Below are positions 8,317-16,531 of a DNA stretch of 64,000 nt, piece after piece. The notes beneath the pieces are model-generated. The model saw only the letters and a program-made list of their open reading frames with translations, ran no database searches and had not been told where the DNA came from. The stretch's first letter is position 1. Each line of letters opens with the position of its first letter. Source of the stretch: an uncultured Oscillospiraceae bacterium (GTDB lineage Bacteria > Bacillota > Clostridia > Oscillospirales > Acutalibacteraceae); the NCBI GenBank assembly GCA_958448165.1, contig CAUDCW010000002.1, positions 1 to 64,000 of the forward strand, in the 5' to 3' direction. The translations under genes and the position numbers were made by a program.

Positions 8317-10303
8317 AATCCTTCTTATAAAATTCAGTTACATATCCGTCAGCTCTAAGCAAGATGTCCGGCATCCAATCCGGGGTTCTTGCCATTTGCT
8401 GACATAAAACATCAAGAGAGACGTTATCTGTGCATTCGATGATAATTTCATCATGCACGTGGCCACAGATAAAGCAGTGCGAAAGGGTTTTTATGGCGTT
8501 CATCAAAAGGTCCCTAGAGATAGCCTGTACAACGTTCTCAACGAACTTCGGTCCGTAGCTTTCTAAACGTTCCCATTTCTTAGTGGCACCGATGCCTTCA
8601 TAAGTTACAGACTCGCCGCCGAACTGGTTCTCACCTATCTTGGGTTTGATATAGGTGAGTTTTCTGCCGGACGGTAGGGTTATAAATAACATGCCGCTAC
8701 GCCAGGTGAATTTAATACCATGTGATTCAGTGCTGCTATGCATTTTAACAGCATTTTTGATTGCGTTATCAAAATCCCACCACATCGATACGATGTTAGG
8801 ATTTGCTTCACGCCAGGCAGTTACCAGCGGCTGGAGTTCATCTTCCGGGATACCCATTTCAAGAGCACCCATAGCTTTTAGAGCACCAACACTGCCACCA
8901 TATCCAAGTGCTAATTCAGCAATCTTACCTTTTTGACGGAGATGGCCGTTGATACCATGCTTTTCTACAGGAACATGAAACATCTTAGAAGCAGAAGCGC
9001 AATAAATATCACCGCCTGCTTTGAAGGTTTCAATACGCCAGGTCTCCCCTGCTAAATGCGCAATAACACGAGCTTCGATAGCGCTAAAGTCCGCTACATA
9101 AAATTTGTATCCGGGCCTTGCGATAAAAGCAGTACGAATAAGCTGTGAGAGGGTGTCAGGAATATCATCATAGAGCATTTCTAGCGAATCATAGTCGCCG
9201 ATTCTTACAAGCTCTCTAGCTTCCGCAAGATCATCCATGTGATTTTGCGGAAGGTTTTGTAACTGTATGATGCGGCCGGCCCATCTACCAGTACGGTTGG
9301 CGCCATAGAACTGAAACATACCTCTGGCGCGATTATCATTAAGAGTTGCTTTCTCCATTGCCTGATATTTTTTAACAGAGCTTTTCGCAAGCTGCTGACG
9401 GAGAGTGAGCACCTGAGTTAAGTCGTCAGGTGCGTCTTTAATAAGCTCTGCTACAGCTTTTTTCCCAAGTGTATCTGTTTCGAACCCCTGTTCTGATAAC
9501 CAAGCCTTCATCTGAACAACACTGTTTGGGTTATCAAGAACAGTTATATTTTTCAATTGTGATGATATGTCAGCTTTTGAACGCTCATCAAAAGTAATCG
9601 CGTTTTCAACAAGCTGCATATCTACAAGAATACCTCTGTCATTGATTTGCTGGTCAATGTGGTATTCGTCCCATAAAAATTCAGGAACGGGGAACTTATG
9701 CAGTTTTTCTTTTATCCCCATTTCAGTTAAAACATCACGCTTATTGTAGGATTTGAAGACGGCCCACTTGTCCGGCGCATGATGAGGAAGGTTGCGAGTT
9801 CTACCACCATTGCTTTTAGTAGGCTTACATGGGACACAAAAGTATTTTATGAGGTCCTTGCCTTCTTTCATTTTCTGGTCCTTAAGGCCAAGTACAGAGC
9901 CGGCGCCTTCTAAAGAAAGCGGAAGTCCCATATAAGCACTCCAAATCATAGTGCAGCGCCAAGATTCTGGGTTCAGGTAATTACCAACAGTATCCTCCGG
10001 TACGCTGTAGCTTTTGAATTTATCAGGATAGTGCTTCTTTAACCAATAGGAAATACAGACTCTTTCAAATACTGCGTTAAAAGCCCACTTGGTTACAGTA
10101 TCATCAACCAGTGCGTCGATTATATCATCGGAAAGCACATCACCGCAGGCAATGTCATATACAACAACAGGACCGTTGTTTATAGAAACGGCAAAGAGTA
10201 GTATTTCAAAATTATCGGCTTCAGCGTATTTGTATACGCCGCTTTTCTTTATATCAACATTGCTATAGGTTTCTAAGTCGATGGACATTTCATTTATTGT
10301 CAT
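8315..10303 (-). CDS. Phage DNA polymerase, family A
   Basis: A 662-aa replicative polymerase of the phage family A type. The N-terminal 3'-5' exonuclease domain starts with the D-x-E motif (SIDLETYS) in the first 15 residues. The polymerase domain follows, with the palm motif A YVADFSAIEARV, the fingers segment KHGINGHLRQKGKIAELALGY, and motif C in FICGHVHDEIIIE (HDE). The start is the ATG at 10303 behind GGAGG; the upstream TTG at 10315 is discarded because it overlaps that site. It heads an early operon on the minus strand with DUF2815 and DUF2800. A diverged fragment of a homologous gene lies at 53237-53510. Confidence 0.92.
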   Translation of the reverse strand: MTINEMSIDLETYSNVDIKKSGVYKYAEADNFEILLFAVSINNGPVVVYDIACGDVLSDDIIDALVDDTVTKWAFNAVFERVCISYWLKKHYPDKFKSYSVPEDTVGNYLNPESWRCTMIWSAYMGLPLSLEGAGSVLGLKDQKMKEGKDLIKYFCVPCKPTKSNGGRTRNLPHHAPDKWAVFKSYNKRDVLTEMGIKEKLHKFPVPEFLWDEYHIDQQINDRGILVDMQLVENAITFDERSKADISSQLKNITVLDNPNSVVQMKAWLSEQGFETDTLGKKAVAELIKDAPDDLTQVLTLRQQLAKSSVKKYQAMEKATLNDNRARGMFQFYGANRTGRWAGRIIQLQNLPQNHMDDLAEARELVRIGDYDSLEMLYDDIPDTLSQLIRTAFIARPGYKFYVADFSAIEARVIAHLAGETWRIETFKAGGDIYCASASKMFHVPVEKHGINGHLRQKGKIAELALGYGGSVGALKAMGALEMGIPEDELQPLVTAWREANPNIVSMWWDFDNAIKNAVKMHSSTESHGIKFTWRSGMLFITLPSGRKLTYIKPKIGENQFGGESVTYEGIGATKKWERLESYGPKFVENVVQAISRDLLMNAIKTLSHCFICGHVHDEIIIECTDNVSLDVLCQQMARTPDWMPDILLRADGYVTEFYKKD

Positions 10304-10359
10304 ATGAACCTCCAATAAAACAAGTGGCAGAGAGCCTTTTCCCTGCCACCCGTCACATT

Positions 10360-10533
10360 TTACTCGTTATTAGTTTTTTCGTTTGACGCTAACTGCTTTT
10401 TTTCACGACGCTCTTTGATTTTTCGTTTTACATTGCGGATGATGTCAGCAATGATAAATCCCATACTGCACAGCATCCAACCGGACATAGCGCCAAAGCA
10501 CATATAAAGCATTGTATGTTCTAAGCTTGTCAT
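10360..10533 (-). CDS. Small membrane protein, 57 aa
   Basis: Begins MTSLEHTML behind a GTGAGG site and carries one hydrophobic segment (about residues 8-29, YMCFGAMSGWMLCSMGFIIADI), followed by a basic tail rich in K, R and E. A single-span inner-membrane topology is likely. It sits between the polymerase and DUF2815 in the early phage operon. Function not recognised. Confidence 0.6.
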   Translation of the reverse strand: MTSLEHTMLYMCFGAMSGWMLCSMGFIIADIIRNVKRKIKERREKKQLASNEKTNNE

Positions 10534-10603
10534 TTTAATACCTCACTTTTTCTTAGATGACTGGCAGCAGGAGTACCGCTGCTAGCCGTGGGTATATTGT
10601 TAC

Positions 10604-11167
10604 TTAGCTTAAGAAATCGTCATCATCGTCTGTTGCGAAATCATCAGCTGCTCTGGACTTGCCACCAAGAGGCTCACCATCACGAATCTTCTGCAAGTTG
10701 TTAAGGCCGCAAGCGATACCGCGATTGCCATTGGAATTGAAGGCATAAAGGTTGATGCTGGCTCTGCCATACACACCGGAATACACCTCAGAACGGTCGA
10801 TAATTTCCTGACGGTCAGCGTCTACGATGCCAGGTGCTGTAGCAGAGTTTGCGTTGATGAAGTAGCTGTTGGCATAGGCTTCATCGCCAGGTCTTTCCTT
10901 GTCACCATCACGAAGAGGCGTTTTAATAGCATCTAATGCAGGACAAACCTTTGCAGTTCCTTTGAGCTTGGATTCACCTTCCTCGTAAGCAGCCTGGATA
11001 GCGGCATTAATCTTGTTTACGGTTACCGTATCAGACTTAGGAATGATGAGGGACACACTGTATTTAGGTGCACCTCCGTTGATTGACTTGGGATCCCATA
11101 CGTTTGCGTAGGACCATCTTGTGTTTACACCAGTAATAACTTTTGTAGGGTTTGCAATTTTAGACAT
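10604..11167 (-). CDS. DUF2815 protein, likely ssDNA-binding
   Basis: A 187-aa protein of the DUF2815 family, found beside phage DNA polymerase and DUF2800 genes. The N-terminal half contains WSYANVWDPKSINGG and a VSLIIPKSD strand. The C-terminus is the acidic run DDFATDDDDDFLS, which resembles the tip of single-stranded DNA-binding proteins that recruits replication partners. A ssDNA-binding role is therefore inferred from context and tail, not proven. The start has a strong AGGAGG site. DUF2800 lies 15 bases upstream in the same operon. Confidence 0.8.
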   Translation of the reverse strand: MSKIANPTKVITGVNTRWSYANVWDPKSINGGAPKYSVSLIIPKSDTVTVNKINAAIQAAYEEGESKLKGTAKVCPALDAIKTPLRDGDKERPGDEAYANSYFINANSATAPGIVDADRQEIIDRSEVYSGVYGRASINLYAFNSNGNRGIACGLNNLQKIRDGEPLGGKSRAADDFATDDDDDFLS

Positions 11168-11182
11168 AATTTTTTCCTCCTG

Positions 11183-12304
11183 TTAATTGTCATTAAAATC
11201 ATCTGCAGCTGTGTTCATGGCCGGTCTTTTGTCGGTTTCAGGAACAAGTGCGGGTTTACCTGGCGGCTTATATACAAGTCCGCCTAATAGCTGTTCAAAT
11301 TGTTTCTTTCCAAGAAGTGAGCTCATGGCTGTGATTCCGAGTAGCTTCTTCTCATATGGATCGAAGCCCGCTTCTGATACCGTAGCAGCAACTGCAGTTT
11401 CGTCTGTGTATTTACGATTGCTTCTGCCTTCCACCAGTTTGAAACCGTCATAGTGGGTACCGGACTGGGCTTTTGAAAGTGCGTGCTCTTTGATGTCATT
11501 TCCCCAGGAGATAAGCTGGTCGATTCGCGGCAGGATAGCAGCAATTTCAAAATCATCTAAGGTAGCAGGCATCTCGAAATCGTACTTTGCAAGCTCAAGG
11601 TTGGTCTCAGCACGTTTTCTACAGGTAGCTTTTACTTTGCAGAACTTACAGTGGTCGCCGGCTTTGAATTCTCCTTTTCCTTCATAGGCAAGTGCGGCAG
11701 TTGGCATTAAAACCTCTGTGGCCCAAGTGAGAAGCTCGTCCTTACTGATGATGCTAGTGGAGATGTTCTCACGACGTGGCTGGAAGATTGTCATTTCGAT
11801 ACGGTTGATGTCGTATAAATCCTCGAAGGCTTCTAAGGCACCAAGGGCATAACACATCATTTGGGTATTGCCTTCGCTTTCTACCAGGACACCAAGGCCA
11901 TGTTTGTAATCAATAATGTGAAGTACCTCATCAGCAATAATGACACAGTCACCGGTACCGAAGCCATTTTCTACCCAGCGAGAGAAGTCCAAACGTTGCT
12001 CAATGAATATCATTGGATCGCTGCAGTATTCTTTAGCTTTTTCATATTGCTCAAGTACGTAGTTGCAGTATTCTTCAGCGCAATTTTGCATTTCACCGTT
12101 GTAGTAGGTAAGGTTTTCTGTTGGATCAGTGACTTCTTTTCCTAAGGCCTTTTCTACAAGGTAAGCACATAACTCGTGACAATCGGTGCCTTCCTGTGCG
12201 TAAGGTGAAGACTCATCCCTTATACTTTCGCAGAGCTTCGCGGAAGGTGGACAGTTAATCCAGCGGTGCGAGGCTGATGCAGAAAGGAATGCATGCTTAG
12301 TCAT
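11183..12304 (-). CDS. DUF2800 protein, PD-(D/E)XK nuclease of Cas4/RecB type
   Basis: A 373-aa protein starting MTKHAFLSASASHRWINC, the standard DUF2800 opening. Nuclease core residues are suggested by GTDCHELC (histidine), the aspartate in GDCVIIADEVLHIIDYKHG (with D-Y-K as the catalytic pair) and a cysteine set C216-K-F-C, x-A-T-C, typical of the iron-sulfur or zinc-binding tail of Cas4-like exonucleases. It probably processes DNA ends during phage replication or recombination together with DUF2815. It overlaps the upstream small gene by eight bases, implying translational coupling. Confidence 0.82.
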   Translation of the reverse strand: MTKHAFLSASASHRWINCPPSAKLCESIRDESSPYAQEGTDCHELCAYLVEKALGKEVTDPTENLTYYNGEMQNCAEEYCNYVLEQYEKAKEYCSDPMIFIEQRLDFSRWVENGFGTGDCVIIADEVLHIIDYKHGLGVLVESEGNTQMMCYALGALEAFEDLYDINRIEMTIFQPRRENISTSIISKDELLTWATEVLMPTAALAYEGKGEFKAGDHCKFCKVKATCRKRAETNLELAKYDFEMPATLDDFEIAAILPRIDQLISWGNDIKEHALSKAQSGTHYDGFKLVEGRSNRKYTDETAVAATVSEAGFDPYEKKLLGITAMSSLLGKKQFEQLLGGLVYKPPGKPALVPETDKRPAMNTAADDFNDN

Positions 12305-12635
12305 TGAGTATCACCTCGGCCTCAGCCACCAAAGCAGCATAATCAGCTTCTTTTACTTCACTTAAACGGGAAGCACCGTATTTAGTTAAGAGAGCTTTTG
12401 CTTCAGCCTTTTTGCCTTTACCTGAGAGACTGGCCATAATGCCGCGTACCTCCTGGAAGGTATACTTTTTAATTTCAGGTTCTGGGGCTACTTCTTTTAC
12501 AGGAGCCTCTGTCGCCTTTTTCGGTACAGCGGTTTCTGAGAATATTTCTTTTAAAGCAGTAGCGGCTTCAATCATCTTTTGACCTGCAGTGATCATTTCA
12601 TCTAATACCAGATCCAAGCTTGACATCTTACTCAT
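12297..12635 (-). CDS. Phage early protein, coiled-coil/helical, 112 aa
   Basis: The start MSKMSSLD at 12635 is chosen because GGAGGT precedes it at good spacing; an open frame extends slightly further upstream. The N-terminal 45 residues are amphipathic helices, the middle is Pro/Ala/Glu/Lys-rich (EAPVKEVAPEPEIKKY), and the C-terminal 55 residues (FQEVRGIMASLSGKGKKAEAKALLTKYGA) form a small helical domain found in many Clostridia prophages next to DUF2800. No biochemical role is known to me. Confidence 0.7.
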   Translation of the reverse strand: MSKMSSLDLVLDEMITAGQKMIEAATALKEIFSETAVPKKATEAPVKEVAPEPEIKKYTFQEVRGIMASLSGKGKKAEAKALLTKYGASRLSEVKEADYAALVAEAEVILND

Positions 12636-12795
12636 GCTGGTTACCTCCATTTTTATCAAGGAGGGCCTTCAAACCGGTTGCTGCAATAAGCAGAATTTCT
12701 ACAGCAGCAATAAAGTCTTTTGCTATACCAAGGAAGTCGTCTCCCTTTGCGATTACGTTATCTAACGCTCCACTTACTTCATCCGTCTTAGTCAT
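12628..12795 (-). CDS. Small phage early protein, 55 aa
   Basis: Starts MTKTDEVSGALDNVIAKGDDF after a GTGAGG site. Its C-terminal half is a hydrophobic helix (FIAAVEILLIAATGLKALL), so it may be membrane-associated or form a helical bundle. It overlaps both neighbours by a few bases in a tightly coupled chain. Sequence pattern resembles the N-terminus of the next protein. Function unknown. Confidence 0.6.
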   Translation of the reverse strand: MTKTDEVSGALDNVIAKGDDFLGIAKDFIAAVEILLIAATGLKALLDKNGGNQHE

Positions 12796-12940
12796 TTGAC
12801 ACATCCTCACTTTCTTTTGTCGATTTTTGTCTTAGATTTGCAGCTAGTCTTTTTGCTACGACGCTGATGGCGATGAGCGTATCAATTAGCTCTTCATCAG
12901 TGGCATCAATAGGACTGGCTTTTTCTCTTGTGGTTACCAT
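12788..12940 (-). CDS. Small phage early protein, 50 aa, first gene of the operon
   Basis: Begins MVTTREKASPIDATDEELIDTL behind GCGAGG and ends within ATGACTAA, which also starts the next gene, so the two are translationally coupled. It is predicted helical with a basic segment (VVAKRLAANLRQK). It is the first gene downstream of two promoter-like elements (12979-13013 and 13069-13103). Function unknown. Confidence 0.6.
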   Translation of the reverse strand: MVTTREKASPIDATDEELIDTLIAISVVAKRLAANLRQKSTKESEDVSND

Positions 12941-12978
12941 AGTCTCAACCTCGCTTTCCGATTGGCTTTTGCCTTTCT

Positions 12979-13013
12979 AACTTCCTAAGGGGATTCCAAG
13001 AAGGAAATTCCGG
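12979..13013 (-). promoter_or_regulatory. Bipartite promoter-like element P1
   Basis: Read on the minus strand: CCGGAAT, 14 bases, then CCCCTTAGGAAGTT, ending 38 bases before the start codon at 12940. The same two half-motifs with exactly the same spacing occur at 13069-13103 and, in the opposite direction, at 13697-13731. The GGAA core in the upstream half recalls the -35 of alternative sigma factors. Confidence 0.65.
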
Positions 13014-13068
13014 CTTCCGATAAATTTTTTTGAAATTTTTCTGGAAGTTGGTGTTTTGTATCCTTCTT

Positions 13069-13103
13069 AACTTCCTAAGGGAAAGCGGAGAGTCAAATTC
13101 CGG
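13069..13103 (-). promoter_or_regulatory. Bipartite promoter-like element P2
   Basis: Minus-strand CCGGAAT-14 bases-TCCCTTAGGAAGTT, in tandem 90 bases upstream of P1 and directly after two terminators that stop the preceding genes. It faces the DUF2800/polymerase operon. Confidence 0.6.
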
Positions 13104-13111
13104 CATAAATG

Positions 13112-13197
13112 AAAATAAAAATGCCAGGCCATTTCGCTTTTAATGAGGTAGCGATTTGACCTGGCATAAAAAATGACCAGCAGATTACCTGCTGGCC
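13112..13197 (-). terminator. Two tandem terminators on the minus strand
   Basis: First hairpin: GGCCAGCAG/CTGCTGGTC at 13175-13197 followed (minus strand) by ATTTTTT. Second: a 17-bp imperfect stem, ATGCCAGG.. at 13121-13137 with ..CCTGGCAT at 13151-13167, followed by TTTTTATTTT. They insulate the small regulators at 13212-13697 from the P2/P1 promoters. Confidence 0.75.
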
Positions 13198-13211
13198 CAA
13201 GTTGATTCTTA

Positions 13212-13409
13212 TTAGTACATGATGCTGTGTGGCTTATTTGGAATAATGTTGATGCTTTGCTCACAGCATTTCATACAGCTGATGTTGCCGCTGATGCGCT
13301 GCTTAGTAGTATTGAAGCGCTTAGCAAACAGGGCGATCACATCGCGTGTGTCCTGTTGTCCATTAGTCTGAATGTATCTTTCAATAGTGCGTCTGATTCG
13401 ATAGTTCAT
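13212..13409 (-). CDS. Small HTH-type protein, 65 aa
   Basis: MNYRIRRTIERYIQTNGQQDTRDVIALFAKRFNTTKQRISGNISCM has the layout of a small winged or plain helix-turn-helix (RDVIALFAKRFNTTKQRISGNI as the two helices), with two cysteines after it. A strong GGAGG site precedes the ATG. It follows the 13413 gene by three bases, in a two-gene operon that ends at tandem terminators. It is probably a regulator of the phage early region (inference). Confidence 0.65.
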   Translation of the reverse strand: MNYRIRRTIERYIQTNGQQDTRDVIALFAKRFNTTKQRISGNISCMKCCEQSINIIPNKPHSIMY

Positions 13410-13412
13410 GGA

Positions 13413-13697
13413 TTAGTCCTCCTTTTCATAGATGTAAATTTCACGTCGTGTTTTTTTGTCATAACCTTGAGCTCTGATACCAAGCTCAGTGTGTTCAGAA
13501 ATGTAATTGTAGAAGTTCTTTCCGAAAACGCCTGCCATGCCTCTTTCTAACGTCCATGCATCTCCATACAGGTCAGGAAGTGAGAAGGTCTTGTCTTTGA
13601 AATCACCAACTTGGACACGACAAACAGCTTCTTCGACTGTAAATATTGTATTCAGGTCCTCAATTGCAAATAAAAAATAAAAAATTTTTTGAAACAC
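13413..13697 (-). CDS. Small phage protein of unknown function (start uncertain)
   Basis: The conserved-looking part begins near IEDLNTIFTVEEAVCRVQVGDF and runs to the C-terminus YDKKTRREIYIYEKED; it contains an ordered alpha/beta mix and no known motif. The longest frame starts at a GTG (13697) that overlaps the promoter-like element facing the other way, so the true start may be a later codon. A GAGGA signal lies near position 13655, but no ATG, GTG or TTG follows it at good spacing. It is co-transcribed with the HTH gene at 13212. Confidence 0.5.
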   Translation of the reverse strand: MFQKIFYFLFAIEDLNTIFTVEEAVCRVQVGDFKDKTFSLPDLYGDAWTLERGMAGVFGKNFYNYISEHTELGIRAQGYDKKTRREIYIYEKED

Positions 13698-13731
13698 CGG
13701 AATCCGCCCTCACAAATCCCCTTAGGAAGTT
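13697..13731 (+). promoter_or_regulatory. Bipartite promoter-like element P3
   Basis: Plus-strand CCGGAAT, 14 bases, CCCCTTAGGAAGTT, ending 46 bases before the ATG at 13778. Its right half forms a perfect 17-bp inverted repeat (AATCCCCTTAGGAAGTT) with P1. It faces the DUF4406/primase genes. Confidence 0.65.
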
Positions 13732-13777
13732 GAAGAAGAAAAATCTTCTATCTTTTAACGAAAGGAGTGTGAGGGCG

Positions 13778-14227
13778 ATGAGCGTATTCGGTTTGAATCA
13801 GGAAGGCTATCCAGATCCAACTGCAGCTACAGCAATCGCAAACGTAACGAAAGTAGAAAAGAAGTATCTGCCGCTGGTGTATATCTGCTCGAAGTATTCC
13901 GGCGATACGGTTACCAACACAGAAGCTGCAAAACGTTATAGCAGATTTGCAGTGGATCAGGGGGCGATACCATTGGCGCCACATTTGTTACTTCCATTGT
14001 ATATGCACGAGGACAGTGAACGTGAATTGGCATTGTTTATGGATAAGGTTTTTCTCGGTAAGTGCGACGAGCTGTGGGTGTTTGGTGATGAAGCCTCCAA
14101 AGGTATGTGCATGGAGATTGCAAAGGCAAAGAAGCACCGTAAAAAAATCAGATATTTTGACAGTGCGTGCAAAGAAACAAATCAAGCTCTGGATATTGGG
14201 CCAGAGAGAATACAGGAGGATTGTTAA
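13778..14227 (+). CDS. DUF4406-like nucleoside deoxyribosyltransferase-fold protein
   Basis: The 149-aa protein starts at ATG 13778 (AAAGGAG upstream), although an open frame extends further left. The core VYICSKYSGDTVTNTEAAKRYSRFAVDQGAIPLAPHLLLPLYM, followed by ALFMDKVFLGKCDELWVFG, is the DUF4406 pattern. This is a Rossmann-like fold related to nucleoside 2-deoxyribosyltransferases and common in Clostridia phages. It may act on modified nucleotides, but the active-site assignment is uncertain. It lies directly upstream of the primase gene and shares element P3. Confidence 0.75.
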   Translation: MSVFGLNQEGYPDPTAATAIANVTKVEKKYLPLVYICSKYSGDTVTNTEAAKRYSRFAVDQGAIPLAPHLLLPLYMHEDSERELALFMDKVFLGKCDELWVFGDEASKGMCMEIAKAKKHRKKIRYFDSACKETNQALDIGPERIQEDC

Positions 14228-14989
14228 ATGAATTTTGTTATTTACACAGCGAACTGCACTGGAAATGCTTCGAACTGCGATTATCCCCATAAGGTAGAAG
14301 TCGATAATCCACAGGTGTTACAGGAGGCAGTCAAAAAAGACCATGTCTGTGCTTCATATAAAGATAACTATAGAAGCAAAGACAATTTTATTTCATCTGA
14401 TGTTATCGTCATGGACGTAGATAATGACCATACAGAAAATGAGCTGGAGTTTATAACAGCAGATAAGATGGACGAGCTTTTTCCGGACGTTGATTACTGT
14501 TTAGTGCCAAGCCGTCATCATATGTTGCCGAAGGGAAAATCTCCAGCGGCGCCTAGATTTCATGTGATGTTTCCTGTTGAACCAATTACTGACGCAGAGG
14601 CGTATGCAAAAGTAAAAGAAAAACTGTATAAATTGTACCCCTTCTTTGATAGCAATGCGCTTGACGCGGCTCGTTTCTTATTTGGCTGTGAAGCTGACGA
14701 GATTACCTGGCATGAAGGCTGGATGAGCATTATGGATGAGATCGAAGATGGTGTTCTGGTGGAGGATACTTCTGAAGAAGAATTCGATGCACCGACACAT
14801 TCCGGTCCTATTTTAGAGGGTAGCCGTAATAAAACGCTGAGCCATTATGCAGGTCGTATTCTTAAAAAATATGGTCTCAAGCACCTACGGATTGCTCGGC
14901 AAGCACCCTACCACAGGCGGTGTTATTACTTCTCCGTTTGTGCAGATGTCGCAGCAGTATCAAAAGAGCGCCAACCTCATATGGTATGA
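14228..14989 (+). CDS. Phage primase N-terminal domain, truncated and fused out of frame
   Basis: Residues 1-215 match the N-terminal part of virulence-associated/phage primase-helicases: DVIVMDVDNDH carries the metal-binding D-x-D, then LVPSRHHMLPKGKSPAAPRFHVMFP, then the start of the next domain at GSRNKTLSHYAGRILKKYG. After about position 14873 the reading frame runs into unrelated codons (HLRIARQAPYHRR) that are the small terminase gene read in the wrong frame. The helicase half is missing. This is a deletion scar, so the protein is probably non-functional or a short domain only. Confidence 0.8.
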   Translation: MNFVIYTANCTGNASNCDYPHKVEVDNPQVLQEAVKKDHVCASYKDNYRSKDNFISSDVIVMDVDNDHTENELEFITADKMDELFPDVDYCLVPSRHHMLPKGKSPAAPRFHVMFPVEPITDAEAYAKVKEKLYKLYPFFDSNALDAARFLFGCEADEITWHEGWMSIMDEIEDGVLVEDTSEEEFDAPTHSGPILEGSRNKTLSHYAGRILKKYGLKHLRIARQAPYHRRCYYFSVCADVAAVSKERQPHMV

Positions 14990-15086
14990 GATTTATGGCA
15001 TCGTGAAGGAAAACTGCACAGTTCCTTTTGAGGACAATCCCAACGACACAATGGAGTTGTTGCTCAGAAGAAAGAGAGGAAACTGA
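14873..15086 (+). pseudogene. Small terminase (P27 family) C-terminal remnant
   Basis: In the frame ending at 15086 the sequence LLGKHPTTGGVITSPFV, followed by MSQQYQKSANLIWYEIYGIVKEN and ending LLRRKRGN, is the C-terminal half of a P27-family phage terminase small subunit. Its N-terminus and start codon are gone, replaced by the primase. The next gene starts one base after the stop, as in intact relatives. Confidence 0.75.
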
Positions 15087-15087
15087 T

Positions 15088-15279
15088 ATGAATTTCAGAT
15101 TAAACAGCTTTATGAAAAAACTTAAAAACAGCAGACCATATCTTTCAAAGCAACAGTATCGCACAATCAAAGGTCAGGCTCTTTCGGAAGATATTGACGG
15201 TGCACAGAAAGGTCTGAATTCACTTTTAAGGAGGTATGCGTATGAACACAACAACAGAAATGCAGCTTGTTCCCGTTGA
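15088..15279 (+). CDS. Small basic phage protein, 63 aa
   Basis: MNFRLNSFMKKLKNSRPYLSKQQYRTIKGQALSEDIDGAQKGLNSLLRR is a conserved small protein found just before ParB/methyltransferase genes in Clostridia prophages. It is strongly basic and helical. A GAGGAAACTG site precedes the ATG, and the gene overlaps the next by 38 bases. Function unknown. Confidence 0.65.
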   Translation: MNFRLNSFMKKLKNSRPYLSKQQYRTIKGQALSEDIDGAQKGLNSLLRRYAYEHNNRNAACSR

Positions 15280-16489
15280 AAAGCTGATACCATATATCAA
15301 CAATGCAAGAACCCACAGTGACGAGCAGATAAAGAAACTGCGCTCATCACTGCGTGAGTTTGGCTTTATCAATCCCGTAATCATTGACAGAGATTTCAAT
15401 GTCATAGCCGGACACGGCAGAATTTTAGCTGCAAAGGCAGAAAATATATCAGAAGTCCCCTGTGTGTTTGTGGACTACTTAAACGATGCACAGAAGAAAG
15501 CCTACATACTGGCAGACAACCGTATGGCTATGGATGCCGGCTGGGACGAGGAGCTTTTGAGAGTTGAAATTGAGTCTTTGCAAGGTGCTGACTTTGATGT
15601 ATCTCTCACAGGCTTTGATGAAACTGAAATCGCAGAGCTTTTTGCCGATGATAATGACGATGTCAAAGATGATGATTTTGATGTTGAGGGTGAGCTTGAG
15701 AAACCACCTGTTACAAAAAGCGGTGACCTTTGGCTGCTCGGTAACCACAGACTTATCTGCGGTGACAGCACAAAGGAAGATACATATACTCGCCTTATGG
15801 ACGGCAAGAAAGCAAACCTTGTTGTGACAGACCCGCCCTACAATGTCAACTACGAAGGCAGTGCCGGAAAAATCAAGAACGATAACCTTGAAAATGATAA
15901 GTTCTATCAGTTTTTGCTGGATGCATTTCAGAACACAGAAAAGGCTATGGCAGATGATGCAAGCATCTATGTTTTCCACGCAGATACAGAGGGACTAAAT
16001 TTCAGAAAATCATTTGCAGACGCAGGCTTTTATCTATCAGGCACTTGCATATGGAAAAAGCAGAGCCTTGTTCTTGGCAGAAGTCCGTATCAGTGGCAGC
16101 ACGAGCCTGTGCTGTTCGGCTGGAAGAAGAACGGCAAACACAAATGGTACTCCGACCGAAAGCAGACCACAATATGGGAGTTCGACAAGCCGAAGAAAAA
16201 CAGCGACCACCCCACAATGAAGCCTGTTCCGTTGATTGCATATCCGATAAAGAATTCAAGCGTTGCAAACTGCATCGTCCTTGACCCCTTTGGCGGTAGC
16301 GGAAGTACACTAATAGCCTGTGAGCAGACAAACAGAATATGCTGCACATCAGAGCTTGACGAAAAATACTGCGATGTCATTGTGAAAAGATATATTGAAC
16401 AGGTCGGCACTACTGAAAATGTGTATGTGGTGCGTGATGGTCTTACATACCGATATGATGATTTGGTAGGTATTGAGGAAACAGAATAG
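15242..16489 (+). CDS. ParB-like/DNA methyltransferase fusion (site-specific adenine or cytosine-N4 methylase)
   Basis: Residues about 6-105 form a ParB/sulfiredoxin-like domain (LIPYINNARTHSDEQIKKLRSSL, then FINPVIIDRDFNVIAGHGR). Residues about 155-395 form a methyltransferase with DPPYNVNYEG (motif IV) before VLDPFGGSGSTLIA (motif I, SAM binding), the beta-type order. Such enzymes protect phage DNA from host restriction. The ATG at 15242, six bases after GGAGGT, is preferred over the ATG at 15236. It lies in the usual position between small and large terminase genes. Intact. Confidence 0.9.
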   Translation: MNTTTEMQLVPVEKLIPYINNARTHSDEQIKKLRSSLREFGFINPVIIDRDFNVIAGHGRILAAKAENISEVPCVFVDYLNDAQKKAYILADNRMAMDAGWDEELLRVEIESLQGADFDVSLTGFDETEIAELFADDNDDVKDDDFDVEGELEKPPVTKSGDLWLLGNHRLICGDSTKEDTYTRLMDGKKANLVVTDPPYNVNYEGSAGKIKNDNLENDKFYQFLLDAFQNTEKAMADDASIYVFHADTEGLNFRKSFADAGFYLSGTCIWKKQSLVLGRSPYQWQHEPVLFGWKKNGKHKWYSDRKQTTIWEFDKPKKNSDHPTMKPVPLIAYPIKNSSVANCIVLDPFGGSGSTLIACEQTNRICCTSELDEKYCDVIVKRYIEQVGTTENVYVVRDGLTYRYDDLVGIEETE

Positions 16490-16531
16490 TTTCCAAAAGA
16501 AAAAAAGAGCGGAATACCCGCCCTTAAATTC

